Assembly (NCBI RefSeq): GCF_000147335.1
Contig: NC_014501.1
Coordinates: 5,944,501 to 6,008,500 of the forward strand
DNA: 64,000 nucleotides
DNA from: Gloeothece verrucosa PCC 7822
GTDB taxonomy: Bacteria > Cyanobacteriota > Cyanobacteriia > Cyanobacteriales > Microcystaceae
Direction: 5' to 3'
Notes under the pieces: generated by a model
The model's database searches: none
Told to the model about the DNA's origin: nothing
Seen by the model: only the letters and a program-made list of their open reading frames with translations
Program-made: the position numbers and the translations under genes
Part shown: in pieces, positions 61,076-64,000 of the stretch
How positions within the stretch are numbered: position 1 is the first letter of the stretch
How the letters are laid out: the number at the start of each line of letters is the position of its first letter

Positions 61076-61286
61076 AACAGCTAGTATGGGCAACTGAGTA
61101 ATCGTTGTCTGATAGAGGTTCGGGAAGTCGAGGGTGAGTGCTAGCTCTTTAAAGGCTGATTCTGCTAATTAATCGGTTTTGACGATCTAGTATTGACTCG
61201 TGACTCCCGACTTTTGCTATAAGAAAGTCGCTCCAAGATTTTGATTGAGATTAAAAATTTTTGCCAGACTCAGGAGAAATTAAGCC

Positions 61287-61490
61287 ATGCGGATGTTCAA
61301 AATAACCGCTTGTGTACCTAGCCAAACTCGTATTCGGACACAACGCGAATTGCAAAATACATACTTTACTAAGTTAGTACCCTATGATAACTGGTTCCGC
61401 GAACAGCAGCGAATCATGAAAATGGGCGGTAAGATTGTCAAAGTTCAGTTGGCTACCGGTAAGCCCGGAACCAATACAGGTTTACTGTAA
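61287..61490 (+). CDS. apcC: Phycobilisome small core linker ApcC
   Basis: A 67-residue basic protein that caps the allophycocyanin cylinders (Lc). The pattern MRMFKITACVPSQTRIRTQRELQNTYFTKLVPYDNW is diagnostic in its first half. It follows apcB by 211 bases and ends the operon. Confidence 0.97.
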   Translation: MRMFKITACVPSQTRIRTQRELQNTYFTKLVPYDNWFREQQRIMKMGGKIVKVQLATGKPGTNTGLL

Positions 61491-61521
61491 CTGGTCTAAT
61501 TCACCAATGGGTGATCAAAGG

Positions 61522-61546
61522 GAGGTCAAGAGGTTGACCTCTTTTT
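61522..61546 (+). terminator. Intrinsic terminator of apcABC
   Basis: Perfect 8-bp stem GAGGTCAA gagg TTGACCTC followed by TTTTT, 31 bases past the apcC stop. Confidence 0.93.
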
Positions 61547-61678
61547 GCTGTCGAAGTCAGGGTGCAAACTGCTTCGCAGCACCCAAAAAATAGTTAACAA
61601 AATAAAGATTAATTATGCTGAGTTATCAATTCTCTTCTAAGTCTTTGTGCTTAAGTTTTCGTAAATAATTTTTGCTAG

Positions 61679-61707
61679 TGTGACACATCGTCCGTAGACT
61701 GATAGTC
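61679..61707 (+). promoter_or_regulatory. Candidate operator of the R-M controller gene
   Basis: Two adjacent dyads upstream of the controller gene: TGTGACACA (61679-61687, arms TGTG/CACA) and GACTGATAGTC (61697-61707, arms GACT/AGTC). The second resembles the GACT..AGTC core of C-boxes bound by R-M controller proteins. The first lies in a 14-base sequence repeated at the start of the methyltransferase gene. Confidence 0.55.
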
Positions 61708-61730
61708 CATAAAGCGTAGAAAATTGGCTC

Positions 61731-61979
61731 ATGGATGAATCGAGAAGAAATATTCTTCGTGCTTTGGGTAGCCAAGTTAAGCGGCATCGGACAAAGTTAG
61801 GGCTTTCACAAGAAGAGCTTGGATTTCGTTCAAATTTGGATCGAACTTATATATCAGGAGTAGAGAGAGGAGTACGTAATCCTTCTTTTACAGCCCTTGT
61901 CAGTCTGGCTAGTGGATTAGGTCTTACCCTGTCGGAACTTCTCGATAATCTTGAAGTCGAAGCAAGAAACATAAAGTGA
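61731..61979 (+). CDS. R-M controller protein (XRE-family HTH)
   Basis: An 82-residue DNA-binding protein made of one helix-turn-helix domain (LGSQVKRHRTKLGLSQEELG, then RTYISGVERGVRNPSF). It matches the size and form of C proteins that time expression of restriction-modification genes. Its stop codon overlaps the GTG start of the endonuclease gene (GTGA), which means translational coupling. Candidate operators lie 25-50 bases upstream. Confidence 0.88.
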   Translation: MDESRRNILRALGSQVKRHRTKLGLSQEELGFRSNLDRTYISGVERGVRNPSFTALVSLASGLGLTLSELLDNLEVEARNIK

Positions 61980-62719
61980 GTAACCAAAATTTAAGACAAG
62001 ATTTAATACAAGAAATCAAGTCTAAAATCAAAAAAGAATCAACTCAATCTAAAGTGTTTGATTTATTATCAGATCAACAATGGCATTGCCGTAGCTGTGA
62101 AGGCAAGATGATAGCGTCTGAACAATATGCAGGAGGAGGCGGAATACAAGGTTTACAGCGAGGAACTCAAAATCGTCCTGGTTTAGTTATTGAAACTAAA
62201 AAACTCAATTGTCAGCAATGTAATAAAATCACTAATTGGGATCGATGGACTGGAGAAATTAAAGAGTCAAACACGGCTGCAAATATTCCAACAACCTTAA
62301 AAAAAAGAATTTTTGAAATTTATTCATATACTGATGTAATTGAACAAAGAAAACGCCCTGCTCATGAATTAGTTATTGATCATCGATTTCCAATGGAACG
62401 ATGGGGAAATGCTGAAGAAAAACATCAGGTAACAATGAGTGAAGAAGCAATTAGAAAAAAGTTTCAATTATTAAAAAAAGATTCATCTGGTAATCACAAT
62501 CTTTTAAAATCAAGAAGCTGTGAGCGATGTATTGACACTGGCAAAAGAGGTACACCTTTAGGAATTAGATTTTGGTATGCAGGAGATGAGGATTGGACTT
62601 CTCCTCATCAGCGTGGGGTTGAGGCTGAACAGGGTTGTATAGGATGTGGTTGGTATGACTTTGAGGCTTGGCGAAATGCCCTGAATGACAAAATTGCTAA
62701 CCTTAAATTGAATGATTAA
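61976..62719 (+). CDS. Type II restriction endonuclease, HNH (beta-beta-alpha-Me) type
   Basis: A 247-residue protein between a controller gene and a cytosine methyltransferase, hence the cassette's restriction enzyme. It has several Cys pairs (WHCRSCEGK, NCQQCNK, SCERCID, GCIGCGW) likely to bind zinc, and a His-Asp motif ELVIDHRFPMERWG with a later Asn/His (GNHNLLKSRSC) that fits the His-Me finger of HNH restriction enzymes. The GTG start overlaps the controller stop. Recognition site unknown. Confidence 0.82.
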   Translation: MSNQNLRQDLIQEIKSKIKKESTQSKVFDLLSDQQWHCRSCEGKMIASEQYAGGGGIQGLQRGTQNRPGLVIETKKLNCQQCNKITNWDRWTGEIKESNTAANIPTTLKKRIFEIYSYTDVIEQRKRPAHELVIDHRFPMERWGNAEEKHQVTMSEEAIRKKFQLLKKDSSGNHNLLKSRSCERCIDTGKRGTPLGIRFWYAGDEDWTSPHQRGVEAEQGCIGCGWYDFEAWRNALNDKIANLKLND

Positions 62720-62740
62720 CCCTCATTATATTGGCATTTT

Positions 62741-63904
62741 TCAGGAAATTTTATTTAAATAAGGAATCAGTGCCTTTCCTATACATTCTGCTAAACGCGG
62801 TGGTACAGCATTACCAATTTGCCACATAGCTTTTTTCATAGTCCCTTCAAAAATAAAAGAATCTGGAAAGGTTTGTAATCTTGCCATTTCTCGTGCTGAA
62901 ATTACACGATTAAGATAAGGATGAATATGTGTTCCTCCATGATTTTCCTTAATTGTCATACTAGGCTTGCCTAAATACTGACGCTTAAAAGCATCAGCAT
63001 AGCTTTTATAGAGTGATCCACCAGGAGGAACCTGAGCAATTCGCTTCATATATTCAGAAGAATGCCGAGTCCATTCATGATTGATTTCTGGAATAGATTT
63101 ATATTCTGGAAGGTCAGAAATTGCTGATTCTATAGAGAGATATTGTTCAGGTAATAATTGAGGTTCAGGATAAGGATTAGGCATTTTCAATCGATTAGCA
63201 ATAAAAATAGCTCGTGGGCGAATTTGCGGCACACCGTAAGCCGCCGATTCAAGAATAGCAACAGAAATAGCTTCATAACCAATCGCTTTAAACTCTTCAA
63301 AGATAGCTTCTTTTACAGCACCTTTATTCATAGTTAGAATTCCGGGTACATTTTCCATAACGATGTACCAAGGACGTATTTCTGAGACAACTCTTATAAA
63401 TTCGTAGAACAAAAAATTTCTAGGATCATTAGGATTACGTTGTCCTGCCACAGAAAAACCTTGACAAGGAGGGCCACCAACTACTAAATGAATTTCAGGA
63501 GAGCCAATTTGATTAAGCCAATTTATAGGCAAAAATTCGGCAATATCTCCGCAAAAATGGTGACATTGAGGAAAATTTTTGACATAGGTTGCCGATGCAA
63601 TAGGATTAATTTCTAGGCTGGCTATAGGTTTCAATCCTGCCTGAACAAAACCTTGTGTTATCCCACCTGCACCGGCAAAGAGATCGACAAATGTATAGTT
63701 AAATGATGTCTCAGGCTGTTCTTTAACTTTAACAAAAATTTTATAATGATCGTCGTGGTTTTGCTCTAATTGACGTTTAAGACGCTCATAACGCCCTAAT
63801 TTAGGCTTTTTATCGTATTTATGAAGAATATGGTCTTCTTGTTCAGTAAATAAGGATAGTTGTAAGGCTTTCACGTTGACTATTAAATCTGTTCTTGTTC
63901 GCAT
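62741..63904 (-). CDS. DNA (cytosine-5-)-methyltransferase of the R-M system
   Basis: A 387-residue type II m5C methylase. Motifs in order: I FVDLFAGAGG (72-81), IV GGPPCQGFS with catalytic Cys147, VI ENVPGI (about 184), VIII QIRPRAIFI, a short target-recognition region, IX REMARLQTFPDSF and X QIGNAVPPRLAE. The first 65 residues are an extra N-terminal arm. It protects host DNA from the convergent endonuclease; the two stop codons are 21 bases apart. Confidence 0.95.
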   Translation of the reverse strand: MRTRTDLIVNVKALQLSLFTEQEDHILHKYDKKPKLGRYERLKRQLEQNHDDHYKIFVKVKEQPETSFNYTFVDLFAGAGGITQGFVQAGLKPIASLEINPIASATYVKNFPQCHHFCGDIAEFLPINWLNQIGSPEIHLVVGGPPCQGFSVAGQRNPNDPRNFLFYEFIRVVSEIRPWYIVMENVPGILTMNKGAVKEAIFEEFKAIGYEAISVAILESAAYGVPQIRPRAIFIANRLKMPNPYPEPQLLPEQYLSIESAISDLPEYKSIPEINHEWTRHSSEYMKRIAQVPPGGSLYKSYADAFKRQYLGKPSMTIKENHGGTHIHPYLNRVISAREMARLQTFPDSFIFEGTMKKAMWQIGNAVPPRLAECIGKALIPYLNKIS

Positions 63905-63918
63905 TGTGACACATCGTC
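63905..63918. repeat. 14-bp direct repeat at the outer edge of the R-M cassette
   Basis: TGTGACACATCGTC, identical to 61679-61692 and in the same plus-strand orientation. It lies immediately before the ATG of the methyltransferase gene. It is either an operator shared by the controller and methylase genes or a duplication formed on insertion of the cassette. Confidence 0.75.
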
Positions 63919-64000
63919 AACATTATATCAACTAGCGGGAATACTGAGAAGCCAACAAATTTTTTAGTAAAATAAAAAAACAACCCCCTTTCTCTAAAAA
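63919..64000. other. End of window, no gene seen
   Basis: AT-rich 82 bases upstream of the methyltransferase gene, ending with an A-rich run. Nothing recognisable beyond a possible promoter for the methylase. Confidence 0.3.

Noticed and set aside
61679..63918. R-M cassette as part of a larger integrated phage or integron
   Set aside because: No integrase, tRNA attachment site or phage gene is present on the left side, and the window ends 82 bases past the right repeat, so nothing larger can be supported.

Overview
The window comes from the chromosome of a cyanobacterium. It holds allophycocyanin and core-linker genes (apcE, apcA, apcB, apcC), photosystem II psbZ, a cyanobacterial-type F0F1 ATP synthase operon with separate b and b' subunits, a long CobN of the cyanobacterial type, two PEP-CTERM surface proteins, several Uma2 nuclease-like genes, a xisI gene, and at least six copies of the cyanobacterial palindrome GCGATCGC (near 23652, 31709, 45511, 51818, 58856, 59694). 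The DNA is AT-rich. ApcE has three linker repeats, so the phycobilisome core is probably tricylindrical. A unicellular Cyanothece/Gloeothece/Synechocystis-like organism fits best, but the sequence alone does not prove the genus.

Layout. 0.3-11.5 kb: proA, an orphan SF2 helicase, small hypotheticals, tsaB, a methyltransferase, a membrane-anchored WD40 protein, mgtE and a first Uma2 gene. 11.5-13.2 kb: an accessory patch with two overlapping frames that look like a split gene, a 100-bp MITE with TA duplications, a glycine-rich membrane protein, a very acidic 60-residue protein and a decapitated vapB antitoxin. 13.2-31.5 kb: cobN, a CikA-like sensor kinase, nanE, a stand-alone cheB, ppa, an ABC1/UbiB kinase, an orphan ABC ATPase, a cell-wall amidase, a tnpB-only IS200/IS605 element, a cupin, a second ProA-like protein that lacks the catalytic cysteine, tRNA-Gly, ribH and psbZ. 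31.9-36.3 kb: one giant NACHT protein ending in 14 nearly identical WD40 repeats, a probable self/non-self or antiviral sensor. 36.4-41.5 kb: two PEP-CTERM proteins, a NERD-like membrane protein, an old-yellow-enzyme reductase and a small conserved protein. 41.5-47.7 kb: the atp operon on the minus strand. 48-53.3 kb: a TPR protein, a second Uma2 gene, an OvoA-like sulfoxide synthase, and directly behind it an ABC transporter with a fused permease-binding protein. 53.4-55.6 kb: xisI, a wrecked xisH, a methyltransferase and an oxidoreductase remnant. 56.1-61.5 kb: apcE, a third Uma2 gene on the other strand, then apcABC. 61.7-63.9 kb: a complete type II restriction-modification cassette (controller, HNH-like endonuclease, cytosine-5 methyltransferase).

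The core genes are ordinary. The points most worth attention are: the NACHT-WD40 protein with its repeat-to-repeat variable surface positions; the sulfoxide synthase next to a transporter that resembles the ergothioneine importer EgtUV; the pseudoenzyme-like ProA paralog; the R-M cassette with a shared 14-bp sequence at both outer edges; and several small decayed genes (xisH, vapB, acuI-like) visible only by reading the DNA between annotated genes.
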